This document shows positions 1 through 10,286 of a stretch of DNA of 64,000 nucleotides, piece after piece; position 1 is the stretch's first letter; every line of letters begins with the position of its first letter. The position numbers and the translations under genes are program-made. The notes under the pieces are model-generated. The model did no database searches, was not told where the DNA came from, and worked only from the letters and a program-made list of their open reading frames with translations. The DNA is from Flavobacteriales bacterium (GTDB lineage: Bacteria > Bacteroidota > Bacteroidia > Flavobacteriales_D > Sanyastnellaceae). The stretch spans positions 1 through 64,000 of the forward strand of contig JADKIZ010000021.1 of the NCBI GenBank assembly GCA_016722445.1, given 5' to 3'.

Positions 1-3000
1 AATGGTGACAACTTGAGTGCAATTCGCACTTAAGCCAGCATCATCAAATACGGTCCATGTCACTGTTGTTGCTCCAAGAAGGAAGTTTGCCGGAGCATTG
101 CTTGATATACCAGCAATTGAACAATTGTCATCAACAATTGGGATACCGAGACTAACACCACTTGCATAACAGTCTGATGGATTCAAGAATGTCGTTACCG
201 CTGCTGGACAAGTAATTGTTGGTGCAATATTATCATTAACTGTTACGTCAAAGGAGCATGTGGTGCTGTTATTCGACGCATCTGTTACTGTATAAGTAAT
301 GGTTGTTGTACCTTGAATGAAAGTATAACTACCTACATAGTTTATTCCAGTGGTAGCCGAGTTATCTTCGACAGCCCCTGTCATTACCCAGGTTACTTTT
401 GATAATGAACAATTGTCCGACACAGTTGGATTGGTCAAGCTAAGTGTAGCTTCACAAGTGCCTGCATCGACGTTTGCTGTCACATTCGATGGGCATGATG
501 CTGTTGGTGCAACGGCATCTGTTACAGTTACTGTAAATGAGCAAGTATTGCTGTTATTGGCAGCATCACGAGCAGTATAAACAATGGTTGTAACACCTGG
601 ATTGAATGTATATGATCCTACATAATTGATTCCTGTGGCAGCAGAAGAAGCTATTGTTGCTCCAGTCATTGCCCAGGTAAGACGTGTAACGGCACAATTA
701 TCGGCAATCGTAGGATTGGTTGTGGATACAGTTGCTGTACATGCACTTGATGATGTAGAAGCGGTAATATTGCTTGTACATGAAATGGTTGGATTGATGT
801 TGTCTGATACGACTACATCAAAACTACAATTAGTAATGTTTCCTGCTGCGTCTTCAGCATAATATGTAATTGTGCTTGTACCAATATTGAATGTGTATGT
901 ACCAACTGTATTGATTCCTGTAAGAGGTGAAGCTGCAGTTGTGGCTCCTGTCATAATCCACGTGAGTTTGGTCACTGAACAGTTGTCCGAGTATGAAGGT
1001 GCAGTGGTCGCAACTGAAGCGGTGCATGCTCCAACACCAACGTTGGCTGATTGATTACCAGTACAAGTAAGTACAGGCGCAACGTTATCTGTGATAGTTA
1101 CTTGGTAAGAACAGTTCGTTGAGTTACCCGCGTTGTCTGTTACCGTGTAAGTCACGGTTGTAATTCCTGCATTGAAAGTATAGAATCCGAGGTTATTGAT
1201 GCCTGTTAATGGCGATGAAGCTGTTGTGGCACCAGTTAATGTCCAACGTAAACTTGCAACAGTACAATTATCCGAATATGTTGGTGCTGTTGTACTGATA
1301 CTTGTTGTACATGAAGATCCTGAAGTATTTTGAGCGATGTTTCCAGGACAAGTGATTGTTGGGGCAATATTATCGCTTACAGTTACTGTAAAAGAACAAG
1401 TCGATACATTGCTTCCTGAATCAGTAGCTGAATATGTAATGGTTGTTACACCACTGTTGAAAGTTTGTGTACCAACGAAGTTGATTCCAGTCAATGGTGA
1501 GGCATTTGTTGTGGCCCCGGTCATAGTCCAAGTTAATGATGTAACTGAACAGTTGTCACTGTAAGTTGGATTGGTCGTTAATACTGAACGGTTGCAGCTT
1601 CCTGCAGTCACAGTTGTGCTTATGTTGGAGGGACAACTTAGAGTTGGGAAAATGTTGTCTACAACTGTTACCGTAAATGATGTCTGTACTGAAGTGTTTC
1701 CTGCTGCATCTGTTACTGTATAGGTATTGGTTGTAGTACCCACTGGGTATGTACTTCCAGATGCAAGACCTGAAATAAGGCTGTAGCTGCAATCGAATTC
1801 AACAATGTATCTGAGCAATCCTGTTGTGGTAGTGCCCTGATCATCCCAAAATAATCCTGAGTAGTTGATCACTGCATAATCCTGATTGCCTGAGTTATTT
1901 GGTTCTCCCGCATTCCAATTGGTGTATGTTACAGGTTCACCGTTAGACCACACCCAAGTTCCTTCTGTGGTTTGGTCGTTTAATCCAATATAATGTGTGC
2001 CGATTCCAGCTAAGTAAGAATTTTCTCCTGATGATGAAATGGTGGCCAAATGTCCGCCAAGTGCATTTGCCGCAGTGTTTGCATCTGGCCAAAGAGCTGT
2101 ATTATTTGAACGGAAATAAGTGTGTCCGTTGTATATTCCAATGAGTGTATAACCTGCAATGGATGTTGGTGCACAGTTCGAAGGTGTTGTGCAATTGTCA
2201 GACATCGATACGGTATAATTCACAACCGCTGAACATGTGCCTGGGGCAACATTAGCTGTTATGTTGGCTGGTGTAACGACCGTTGGTGCAGTGGTGTCTG
2301 AGGTTGTTAGGGTGAAAGTGCATGTGCCAACATTACCCGCTGCATCTGTTACAGTAATGGTAATCACTGTATTTCCAGCAGAAGTAATCGTGGTACCGGC
2401 AACTGGTGATTGTACAATCGTAAGCGCACTAGTTGCTGTGCAATTGTCTGAGGTTGTAACCAGAGAAGTATAATCTGGCAGAGCAACAGTGCAAGATGAT
2501 CCAAGAGCCAATGTCTGATTGCCTGGACATGTTACTGTTGGTGCAATATTGTCTGTTACTACAACATTGAATGAACATGTCGAAATATTACCTGAAGCAT
2601 CTGTAGCAGTATGTGTCACGACTGTTGTTCCAATTGGGAAGGTGCTTCCGCTTGCTGGACCAACTGTGCGCGTCACAGCCACACATGGTAATTCAAGTAC
2701 GTAACGAAGATTGCTTGTACCAGGAAGATCATTCCATGTTCCTGCAGCAGTCCATACTTGTCCGTAGTCTTCAACACCACCTGCGTTGTCTGGTTGGCCA
2801 CCATTCCAATTGGAATAGGTTACTGATTGACCATTGCTCCATACAAAAGTGCCTTCTGTAGTTGCATCATTCAATCCAAGCCAGTATTGAGTAAAGGTTC
2901 CTAACGATGAAGTAACTGCATTCAACACGTACGTGTTTTCTGCTGCACTATTCACCGATAATAGATATCCACCTGCATTTTGCGCTGCTGTATTTGCAGC

Positions 3001-3447
3001 ACTCCATGTCATGGTGCTATTTGAAATATAATACGCCGCACCATTGTTGGTTCCGAGCAAAGTCAAACCACTGATGGTTGGTGGCGAGGTGCAATTTCCA
3101 CAGTTGTCAATCGCAACTGGTATTGTATAGTTAACTACAGCGGAACATGTGCCGGCTGCAGTATTCGCTGTCACAGTTGCCGGACATGTGAATGTAGGAG
3201 CTGTAGTGTCATTGATGGTTACCGTTTGTGTACAGTTACTTGTGTTTCCGCTTAAATCGGTAACGGTCCATACTACGTTACTAGTTCCAATGTTGTACGT
3301 TCCGGTAGCATTACATGTATTGGTATAGTCGTTTGTTACGAACAAGCCCGAACCTGTCGCATTCGAATTCGACCAAGATGATGATGTCATTGAAGAAGAA
3401 AGCGCACCATTGTGAGATGCAAGCTCTGTTGTACATAGTGTTTCCAC
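1..3447 (-). CDS. Giant HYR-repeat adhesin, C-terminal part (runs off window)
   Basis: This is the continuation of the giant surface protein that starts at 10286. The frame stays open on the minus strand from about 3447 to base 1, so the C-terminus, presumably with the sorting signal, is outside the window. Reading down from 3447 it encodes the end of a LamG-carrying HYR module, an HYR module holding a C-type lectin domain (about 2683-3090; motifs WNGGQPDN and TWND), a plain HYR module, a second lectin-bearing HYR module (about 1789-2160; motifs WNAGEPNN and FWDDQG), then six plain HYR modules of about 95 residues. HYR modules show the pattern APTITCP...DNC...GTTTITYTVTDAAGN. One missing base near 3447 separates this frame from the upstream one; protein homology continues straight across, so it is one gene or a recent break. 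Confidence 0.85.
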   Translation of the reverse strand, partial: METLCTTELASHNGALSSSMTSSSWSNSNATGSGLFVTNDYTNTCNATGTYNIGTSNVVWTVTDLSGNTSNCTQTVTINDTTAPTFTCPATVTANTAAGTCSAVVNYTIPVAIDNCGNCTSPPTISGLTLLGTNNGAAYYISNSTMTWSAANTAAQNAGGYLLSVNSAAENTYVLNAVTSSLGTFTQYWLGLNDATTEGTFVWSNGQSVTYSNWNGGQPDNAGGVEDYGQVWTAAGTWNDLPGTSNLRYVLELPCVAVTRTVGPASGSTFPIGTTVVTHTATDASGNISTCSFNVVVTDNIAPTVTCPGNQTLALGSSCTVALPDYTSLVTTSDNCTATSALTIVQSPVAGTTITSAGNTVITITVTDAAGNVGTCTFTLTTSDTTAPTVVTPANITANVAPGTCSAVVNYTVSMSDNCTTPSNCAPTSIAGYTLIGIYNGHTYFRSNNTALWPDANTAANALGGHLATISSSGENSYLAGIGTHYIGLNDQTTEGTWVWSNGEPVTYTNWNAGEPNNSGNQDYAVINYSGLFWDDQGTTTTGLLRYIVEFDCSYSLISGLASGSTYPVGTTTNTYTVTDAAGNTSVQTSFTVTVVDNIFPTLSCPSNISTTVTAGSCNRSVLTTNPTYSDNCSVTSLTWTMTGATTNASPLTGINFVGTQTFNSGVTTITYSATDSGSNVSTCSFTVTVSDNIAPTITCPGNIAQNTSGSSCTTSISTTAPTYSDNCTVASLRWTLTGATTASSPLTGINNLGFYTFNAGITTVTYTVTDNAGNSTNCSYQVTITDNVAPVLTCTGNQSANVGVGACTASVATTAPSYSDNCSVTKLTWIMTGATTAASPLTGINTVGTYTFNIGTSTITYYAEDAAGNITNCSFDVVVSDNINPTISCTSNITASTSSSACTATVSTTNPTIADNCAVTRLTWAMTGATIASSAATGINYVGSYTFNPGVTTIVYTARDAANNSNTCSFTVTVTDAVAPTASCPSNVTANVDAGTCEATLSLTNPTVSDNCSLSKVTWVMTGAVEDNSATTGINYVGSYTFIQGTTTITYTVTDASNNSTTCSFDVTVNDNIAPTITCPAAVTTFLNPSDCYASGVSLGIPIVDDNCSIAGISSNAPANFLLGATTVTWTVFDDAGLSANCTQVVTI

Positions 3448-6400
3448 CCTACTCCAGATTCCATATCGTAGTTGGTGATCAATCCTGTTGGGTTGGCACA
3501 TGGTGTGCCCTGACTTGAACAAAGAATCTGTGCAGGTGTCAGTGCGGAATTCCATATTCTTACATTGTCCAAATTACCCATGTGATAGGTATGGAAACCT
3601 GCATAGCCCAGTGTGAGCGGTGCTGATGATGTATATGGTGGGAAATTCGCATTGGCGGTCGCTACTTGCGTACCATTCACATACAGGGTGTAAGAGTTTC
3701 CACTTTTAACACCTGCAATGTGATACCATGTATTCAAATTGATGGTAGAATTGTATTGTGCACTGATGTAGTTGTTGTCTGTACCCAATGCTTGGAATAG
3801 CCATGAATTATTTGGTTTATGATACCACAATCCATAGTTGCGTTGTGACGTACCACCTTTACCAACAAATCGAACCCAATCTGTTGGTGAATTATCTAGA
3901 TAAACAAATGCTTCAATGGTGAAGTCGCTTGTCAATTGGAGTGCAGCTGCATCTGGAACAGTCACCATATCAGGTGTACCGTTAAAATGCAACGAATGTC
4001 CTGGCGTACATTCATCTGAAACAGTTGGAGCCGGTACTGTCAATGAAGTATTGCAGCCGGTAGTGATGTTCTGTGAAATATTGGCAGGACATGTAATCGT
4101 TGGTGCTCCTGCATCAAGTACAGTCACATAAATCGTACATGTCGATGTCAATCCGTTTGATGCTGTCGCCGTGAAAGTAACAGGATTAACTCCGATAGGA
4201 TAACTTCCAGATGCGTCAGCACCTCCTGCATTGTATGAGTTGGTAATAATGGTTGTGCCACAAACATCTGTCGCTGTCGCTGGTGCGATAGTTACCGCAG
4301 CATTACATGAGCCCGCTGCAGCAGTTACCGTAACGTTTGATGGACAAGTCAATGTCAATGGTGTTGCACAGTTTTGACCCAAAGCGAAAATGCCCCATGT
4401 GGTCAAGCTATTGCTGGTTACCGAACCAGCACTTACAGTACCGCTACCAGTGCCACCTTCGTTCTGCCAGTTACCTGAAATTTTGTGACCAACTTTGGCT
4501 TCAGCCAATGAACCAAGTGCGGTGTCATTCACACCGTCCCAATTTACAGTTACTGTTCCTGTTGCTGATCCTGATGGATTAATGTTCCAGTATTCCTGGT
4601 TGTTGTAACCCGAAAGGTTTGGTGGTGATGCACTACCTCCACTAAATGGAGCAGTTCCGGCATCTGTTGCTGAATAACTGACCAAAAGTCCGGCTGAGTT
4701 TGCTGTCGCATTTACTGCCACTGGTTGGTAAACTGTGCCATTTCCGACTGGATAAATGAATGATCCGGTTCCTAGACGACGCGCAGTGCCTGCAACGTGA
4801 CTGTTATTTGATGCGCCTGTGTATGTTGCAGCAGAATTGAATCCGTAATAATTTCCTGATCCAGTATAGATACTACCATTTGAAAAGGTAGTACTGATTC
4901 CATTGTGAACATTGACATTCAAAAGGAGGGAACCACCTGAACCATTGTTCATGATAAGTCTGTTCACAGTTGGTGCAAATGCGGCATCTCCTGAGAAAAT
5001 TTGTTGACTTGTTCCGTCAATATTCAAGTAACCATTTGTATTTGTACAAAAGGTGATAGCTGTTGTGCAACTATCCACTGCTATGTCACCTGAGAAATTT
5101 GAAGTAGCATTGTGAATTGGTCTCATCGCACCGCTGCTGCGCTGAACGAAACGTGCAAGATTGTTGAAGTCGTCGCTTGTTCCGTTAGCCAAACCAAATT
5201 CGGCAATTGAATTGTTGATGAAGTGTGTTGGTCCGTTGAATGTATTGCCACCTGCAGAGTAGTTGTTGTTTCCTCCAGTTTTGATGAATCTGCTGGTGCC
5301 ATTGAATGTACTTCCTTCTACAACTACTTGTGGTGAAGTAGCATAAATATTCGCATTGAATACACTGCTGTTTTGTATAGCGAGAAGCGCTGAACCTGTT
5401 AAGGCCAGCGATTGAGCTGTGGTTCCAACTTGTGTAATTCTTCGGAGATAAAGTGTTCCACCATTGAATCCTGTTGAACCAACAGTAATGGTTTTACCGG
5501 ATGCAAGTGTTGTTGCTCCGCCTGCTGTTGAGAAACCAATCCATGAATTGTTTCCTGATGTGTTATTTACAACGACATTGTCGTTGAGATAAATATTGGA
5601 TGAGTTACCTACCTGCACAATTGCACTGGTTCCAGTGTTCGTCTGATTGATAGTCAGCGTTGAATTGAAGTTGATGGTGTTACCTGCTGTGCTATTTGCA
5701 AAGCCTACAAAACAGCTTGAACCTGTTCCGCCATTGTTTACAGTTACTGGGGCGTTGAAGTTGATAACGCCAGTGCTTGATGCTTCAGCGAATCGAACAC
5801 CATGAGTACCTGTACCGCCTGATGTTACATTCACTGTTACTGTACCATTGAATACAGTTGTAAGATTATTATGGTTGTGTGCAATGTACAATACAGCTGT
5901 GCCGCTGTTGTTGAATGTTGCATTGCCCTGCCAGATATCTGAAGCTCCACTTCCCATCACGAGGTTACCTGATCCTGTATTGCTTATCACTGATGTGCCA
6001 ACAAACAAGTTGTTACCTGATGAAGTATCACCTGATGAACCATTTTTGGTGCAATTCGTTGTGCCATTGAAGGTACATCCCATGAAATAAAGTCCAGGGC
6101 TTGTTGAAGTGACATTACCATTGAAGACAGATGATGGACCATATACGAGACTGCTTGTACCAGTGAGTGTAAGTGATTGTGGTGTTCCGCCAACTTGATT
6201 GAATCTGCGCAAGTAAAGTGTACCATTGGTGAAGCCTGTTCCACCTACAGTAATGGTTTTGCCATTTGCAAGTGTGGTGCTACCACTGTTCATCGAAAAA
6301 CCGACCCATGAATTTGGACCGGAAGTATTATTGACTACAACGTTTTCATTAAGGTTGATCGTGCCCTGATTACCGATATACGTTATGGCACCTGATCCTG

Positions 6401-9400
6401 TGTTGGTTTGATTTACAGTAAGAACACCATTGAAGTTCATGGTGTTGTTTCCCGTACTTCCCGCAAATGAAATGTAATTTCCATTGCATGTTCCGGCATT
6501 GTTCACATTTACTGTCGACATGAAATTGACAGTAATGTTCGAAGATGCTTCTGCGAAGCGAACACCAGGATTGCCGGAAGTTGACGTAGAGGTATTGTTG
6601 ATGGTTACTGCTCCAGTGAAGGTTGATGTATTTCCACTGTGACCATACGCCGGATAAATGATACCGTTTCCACTGTTGTTGAAAGTTGCAGTTGAAAGCC
6701 ATGTGTCGCCAGCTGTATTGCCTGTCAGGAAATTTCCTGTTCCAGCATGATTGAATACGCTGGCGCCAGTAAATGTGTTTCCGCCAGAACTATGATCATT
6801 CGCAGATCCTGTTTTGGTGAAATCTGTGGTGCCCTGAAATAAACACCCTTCAAGATATATTCTTGGAGTATTGGTCGTCACATTACCACCCATTGTGGAT
6901 GCTGGACCAAATTGAATATAACTTGCAGTGGATGTGAATGTCAAATTAATAGGTGCACTGCCAAGTTGTGTGAATCTTTGAAGTATGAGGTAACCGCTTG
7001 TGTAACCCGCTCCGGTTGTCATCACTGTCTTCGTAGCTGCAAGTGTTGCTGATGCAGATGCATTACCGCCACAGAAGTTGATACCTTGTGCTGTACCGGT
7101 GCTGCTTACATAAATGTCACCATTGAATTGGTTACCGGCAGTTGCATAACATGGCAAAATTCTTTCGGTTCCTGAATTGATGAAATAGACATCATTGTTC
7201 CAGGTATCTGGTGTTGTATTACCCAAGAGGAAGAAGTTTGTACCAGTGTTGGTGAGTGTGCTTACGCCATTGAATACGTTACCTCCATTTGAATAGTCTC
7301 CAGCACTACCTGTTTTGGTAATGTTTGATGTGCTATTGAAGGTAGTACCATTGAGGTAAACCGATGGACTCGAACTTGTGAAAGTACCATTAAACACCGA
7401 AGATGGTCCCATGACCAAACCGGCTATCGAAGTGAGCGTAATGTTTTGCGCAGTCACGCCTGCTGAGATGAATCTTCTTAAATATAATGTTCCGTTGGTG
7501 AATCCTCCTCCTCCTATGGTAATGGTCTTACCTGAAGCAAGTGTTGTAGTACCACCATTAGTTGTGAATCCAATGTAAGAGCTGTTGCCTGAAGTATTTG
7601 AAACAACAATGTTTTCACTAAGATTGATTGTTGCTGTCCCCCCGAATAAGGTTACAGCACTTGTACCAGTATTGTTTTGAACAACATTCACTGTTGAATT
7701 GAAATTGACAATATTTCCATTATTGCTTGGTGCAAATGATACCATGTTGCCATTTCCAGTGCCACCATTGTTCACCGACACCGCTCCATTGAATGTCACA
7801 ATTGCAGAAACACCGCTTTCCGCAAATCTTACCCCAGGATTTCCACTACTTGAAGTCGAAGTGTTGTTGATGGTGACTGCTCCGCTAAACGTGGTAGTCA
7901 ACAAGCTGTGACTATGTGCAAGGTAGATCACGCTTGCTCCGCTGTTGTTGAATGTAGCAGTAGATAAAAACTGGTCAGCAGCGCCGTTACCTGTCATGAA
8001 ATAACCTGATCCACTATTGTTGAATACAGTGGCTCCAGTAAATGTATTGCCACCATTACCAGCATCGTTGGTTGTACCAGTTTTGGTGAAATCTGATGTA
8101 CCCTGGAAGTTACATCCATGAAGAAGTATGCGAGGACTATTGATTGTTGCATTACCGCCAATCGTAGAGTTAGGACCGAATTGAATATAGTTTGCTGTAG
8201 ATGCCAAAGTGAGCGATACCGCCGCACTTCCTAGCTGTGTAAAATTTTGAAGAATGAGGTAACCAGCATTGAACCCACTGCCTCCAATCGAAATTGTTTT
8301 TGTTGCTGCAAGTGTTGCAGTAGCTGGACCAGAACCACAGAAATGGATACCCGTGCCTGTTCCTGTTGTGTTCAATGTTATATTGCCATTAAACACGTTA
8401 CCCGCAGTATTCCATGCCGGCAATATTCTATCTGTTCCTGTATTTGTAAAAGTTACATCATTATTGAATGTGTCTGGTGTGCTTTGTCCCAAAGCAAGAT
8501 AATTACTACCAGTGTTAGTGATCGTTGTTACGCCATTGAAAGTATTTCCACCCGCGCTATTGTCTCCTGTACCACCTGTTTTTGTAATACTCGTCGTGCC
8601 GTTGAAAACTGCACCATTCAAAAATAGAGTAGGTGATGAGGAAGTGATATTACCATTGAATGTTGAACTTGGTCCATAATAAAGTCCTGCATTACCGGTC
8701 AGCGTGAGTGTCTGTGCTGTAGAGCCAACTTGAGTAAATCTTCTGAGATACAGTGTTCCATTGCTAAAGCCTGATCCTCCGATACTGATGGTTTTACCGG
8801 TAGCCAGCGTTACTGATCCGCTGTTCTGACCAAACATCACCACCGAGCTGTTTCCAGAAGTATTGCTGACTGTTACATTTCCGTTCAGGTTGATCGTCGA
8901 TGCATATCCTATTACGACACTCGCTGAAGTACCTGTGTTATTTTGATTGATGGTAAGGTCTCCATTGAAATTGACAGTATTGCTATTTCCGCCGTGTGCA
9001 ATTCCAATATAATTGGCTGTTCCTGTACCTCCATTTGTAATCGAAACTGTTGAATTGAAAGTGACTGTGCCTCCAAGTGATGCTTCCGCAAAGCGGATAC
9101 CAGCATTACCTGTAGTCGCAGATGTATTGTTGATGGTAACCGCACCCGCAAATGAATTGACTCCATTGTTGTTGTGGGCTACATATATATATCCTGTACC
9201 ACTGTTGTCGAAGTTTGCTGTGGAAAGCCATGTATCAGGCAATCCATTTCCCAATCCGAATTGAGCTGAACCAGTATTGGTGAAACTGGCTGCTCCAGTA
9301 AATGTATTACCACCGGTTCCAAAGGTGTTGTTGAAACCAGTCATCGTAAATGACGATGTACCACTGAAGGTACAACCATGCAAATAAATTCCAGGTGATG

Positions 9401-10286
9401 TTACGGTGACATTACCTCCCATCGCTGAGTTTGGTCCAAACTGCACATATGTGGCAGATGATCCAAGCGTAAGATTGACAGCCGCTGACCCGAGTTGCGT
9501 GAACCTTCTTAATATAAGATATCCTCCGTTTAGCCCAGTACCACCTGCCGAAATTGTCTTCGTGGCAGCTAAGGTTGCTGTAGGTGAACCACCACCTCCA
9601 CAAAAATGAATACCCTGTGAACTTCCACTTGTGTTAACCGTGATGTTACCATTGAACTGGTTGCCCACTGCATTCCAACATGGAAGAATCCTTTCGGATC
9701 CTGAGTTGGTAAACGTCACGTCGGCATTCCAGATATCCGGAGTACCCGCGTTGTTACCAAACATCAGATATCCTGATCCTGTGTTGGTGAATGAACTCAC
9801 ACCGTTGAACGTACAACCACCATTACCAGCATCATTGCTGGCTCCAGTTTTGGTTGATGTCACTGTGTTATTAAAGGTACCACCATTAAACAGCAATGTC
9901 GACGTTGTCGACGTAACTGCTGCTCCAAAAGTGGTTCCGGTAAATGTCACAGTTGTTCCGGTAATGTTCAGATTACCGTTGTTCACACTTCCATTCGTCA
10001 TCGTGGTGACTCCTGTGGTGGTGAGCGTGAATCCTCCCAGATTCAATGTGCCGCTGGTCATCGTCAGGTTGGTTACCTGGGTGTTCGCCGCAATGACACA
10101 GTTGTTTGAACCGGTCACAATGGTTACGTTGTCGAGGTTACCCGGAATACCGTTCGGTGTCCAGTTGGTGTTTGTCGTCCATGCAGTCGACGCACTACCA
10201 TTCCAAGTGTAGGAGGTTTGTGCTTCAGCAAGGGCGGCAATAAAAAGTAAAGTTAGGGTTGTGGTTAAACTTTGAAGGGTTTTCAT
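3387..10286 (-). CDS. Giant repeat-rich secreted adhesin, N-terminal part
   Basis: Secreted surface protein of 2299 codons in this frame and at least 3400 with its continuation. The start MKTLQSLTTTLTLLFIAALAEAQ is a clear signal peptide. Residues from about 25 to 1800 are low-complexity beta-strand repeats rich in N, T, G and S, built of alternating GYLIL..FTQLGSA and GTLYLRRF.QVG units. A Bacteroidota-type domain follows (RRLGTGSFIYPVGN ... TVNWDGVND ... LTTWGIFALGQ), then HYR modules (LTCPSNVTV; APTITCPANIS), the second carrying an inserted LamG/concanavalin-like domain (about 3500-4005; HFNGTPDMVTVPDAAALQL, TIEAFVYLD, LDNVRIWNSALTPAQI). About the last 20 codons (3387-3447) are out-of-frame sequence after a frameshift. 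Likely role is adhesion or matrix binding after T9SS export; function is inferred from domains only. Confidence 0.88.
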   Translation of the reverse strand: MKTLQSLTTTLTLLFIAALAEAQTSYTWNGSASTAWTTNTNWTPNGIPGNLDNVTIVTGSNNCVIAANTQVTNLTMTSGTLNLGGFTLTTTGVTTMTNGSVNNGNLNITGTTVTFTGTTFGAAVTSTTSTLLFNGGTFNNTVTSTKTGASNDAGNGGCTFNGVSSFTNTGSGYLMFGNNAGTPDIWNADVTFTNSGSERILPCWNAVGNQFNGNITVNTSGSSQGIHFCGGGGSPTATLAATKTISAGGTGLNGGYLILRRFTQLGSAAVNLTLGSSATYVQFGPNSAMGGNVTVTSPGIYLHGCTFSGTSSFTMTGFNNTFGTGGNTFTGAASFTNTGSAQFGLGNGLPDTWLSTANFDNSGTGYIYVAHNNNGVNSFAGAVTINNTSATTGNAGIRFAEASLGGTVTFNSTVSITNGGTGTANYIGIAHGGNSNTVNFNGDLTINQNNTGTSASVVIGYASTINLNGNVTVSNTSGNSSVVMFGQNSGSVTLATGKTISIGGSGFSNGTLYLRRFTQVGSTAQTLTLTGNAGLYYGPSSTFNGNITSSSPTLFLNGAVFNGTTSITKTGGTGDNSAGGNTFNGVTTITNTGSNYLALGQSTPDTFNNDVTFTNTGTDRILPAWNTAGNVFNGNITLNTTGTGTGIHFCGSGPATATLAATKTISIGGSGFNAGYLILQNFTQLGSAAVSLTLASTANYIQFGPNSTIGGNATINSPRILLHGCNFQGTSDFTKTGTTNDAGNGGNTFTGATVFNNSGSGYFMTGNGAADQFLSTATFNNSGASVIYLAHSHSLLTTTFSGAVTINNTSTSSSGNPGVRFAESGVSAIVTFNGAVSVNNGGTGNGNMVSFAPSNNGNIVNFNSTVNVVQNNTGTSAVTLFGGTATINLSENIVVSNTSGNSSYIGFTTNGGTTTLASGKTITIGGGGFTNGTLYLRRFISAGVTAQNITLTSIAGLVMGPSSVFNGTFTSSSPSVYLNGTTFNSTSNITKTGSAGDYSNGGNVFNGVSTLTNTGTNFFLLGNTTPDTWNNDVYFINSGTERILPCYATAGNQFNGDIYVSSTGTAQGINFCGGNASASATLAATKTVMTTGAGYTSGYLILQRFTQLGSAPINLTFTSTASYIQFGPASTMGGNVTTNTPRIYLEGCLFQGTTDFTKTGSANDHSSGGNTFTGASVFNHAGTGNFLTGNTAGDTWLSTATFNNSGNGIIYPAYGHSGNTSTFTGAVTINNTSTSTSGNPGVRFAEASSNITVNFMSTVNVNNAGTCNGNYISFAGSTGNNTMNFNGVLTVNQTNTGSGAITYIGNQGTINLNENVVVNNTSGPNSWVGFSMNSGSTTLANGKTITVGGTGFTNGTLYLRRFNQVGGTPQSLTLTGTSSLVYGPSSVFNGNVTSTSPGLYFMGCTFNGTTNCTKNGSSGDTSSGNNLFVGTSVISNTGSGNLVMGSGASDIWQGNATFNNSGTAVLYIAHNHNNLTTVFNGTVTVNVTSGGTGTHGVRFAEASSTGVINFNAPVTVNNGGTGSSCFVGFANSTAGNTINFNSTLTINQTNTGTSAIVQVGNSSNIYLNDNVVVNNTSGNNSWIGFSTAGGATTLASGKTITVGSTGFNGGTLYLRRITQVGTTAQSLALTGSALLAIQNSSVFNANIYATSPQVVVEGSTFNGTSRFIKTGGNNNYSAGGNTFNGPTHFINNSIAEFGLANGTSDDFNNLARFVQRSSGAMRPIHNATSNFSGDIAVDSCTTAITFCTNTNGYLNIDGTSQQIFSGDAAFAPTVNRLIMNNGSGGSLLLNVNVHNGISTTFSNGSIYTGSGNYYGFNSAATYTGASNNSHVAGTARRLGTGSFIYPVGNGTVYQPVAVNATANSAGLLVSYSATDAGTAPFSGGSASPPNLSGYNNQEYWNINPSGSATGTVTVNWDGVNDTALGSLAEAKVGHKISGNWQNEGGTGSGTVSAGSVTSNSLTTWGIFALGQNCATPLTLTCPSNVTVTAAAGSCNAAVTIAPATATDVCGTTIITNSYNAGGADASGSYPIGVNPVTFTATASNGLTSTCTIYVTVLDAGAPTITCPANISQNITTGCNTSLTVPAPTVSDECTPGHSLHFNGTPDMVTVPDAAALQLTSDFTIEAFVYLDNSPTDWVRFVGKGGTSQRNYGLWYHKPNNSWLFQALGTDNNYISAQYNSTINLNTWYHIAGVKSGNSYTLYVNGTQVATANANFPPYTSSAPLTLGYAGFHTYHMGNLDNVRIWNSALTPAQILCSSQGTPCANPTGLITNYDMESGVGWKHYVQQSLHLTMVRFLLQ
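5390..9560 (-). repeat. Higher-order coding repeat, about 1.26 kb period
   Basis: Within the giant adhesin, seven units end in a G(Y/T)L(I/Y)L..(F/I) signature, centred near 9500, 8730, 8240, 7460, 6975, 6205 and 5440. Their type alternates A (GYLIL..FTQLGSA), B (GTLYLRRF.QVG), A, B, A, B, then B. Spacing alternates about 770 and 490 bp, giving a superrepeat of about 1.26 kb repeated roughly three times before a final B unit. Copies are diverged at DNA level, so the duplication is not recent. Confidence 0.75.

Noticed and set aside
9631..10212. Plus-strand frames opposite the giant adhesin
   Set aside because: The minus strand has a long signal-peptide-bearing frame with coherent repeats; the plus-strand peptides have no recognisable features.
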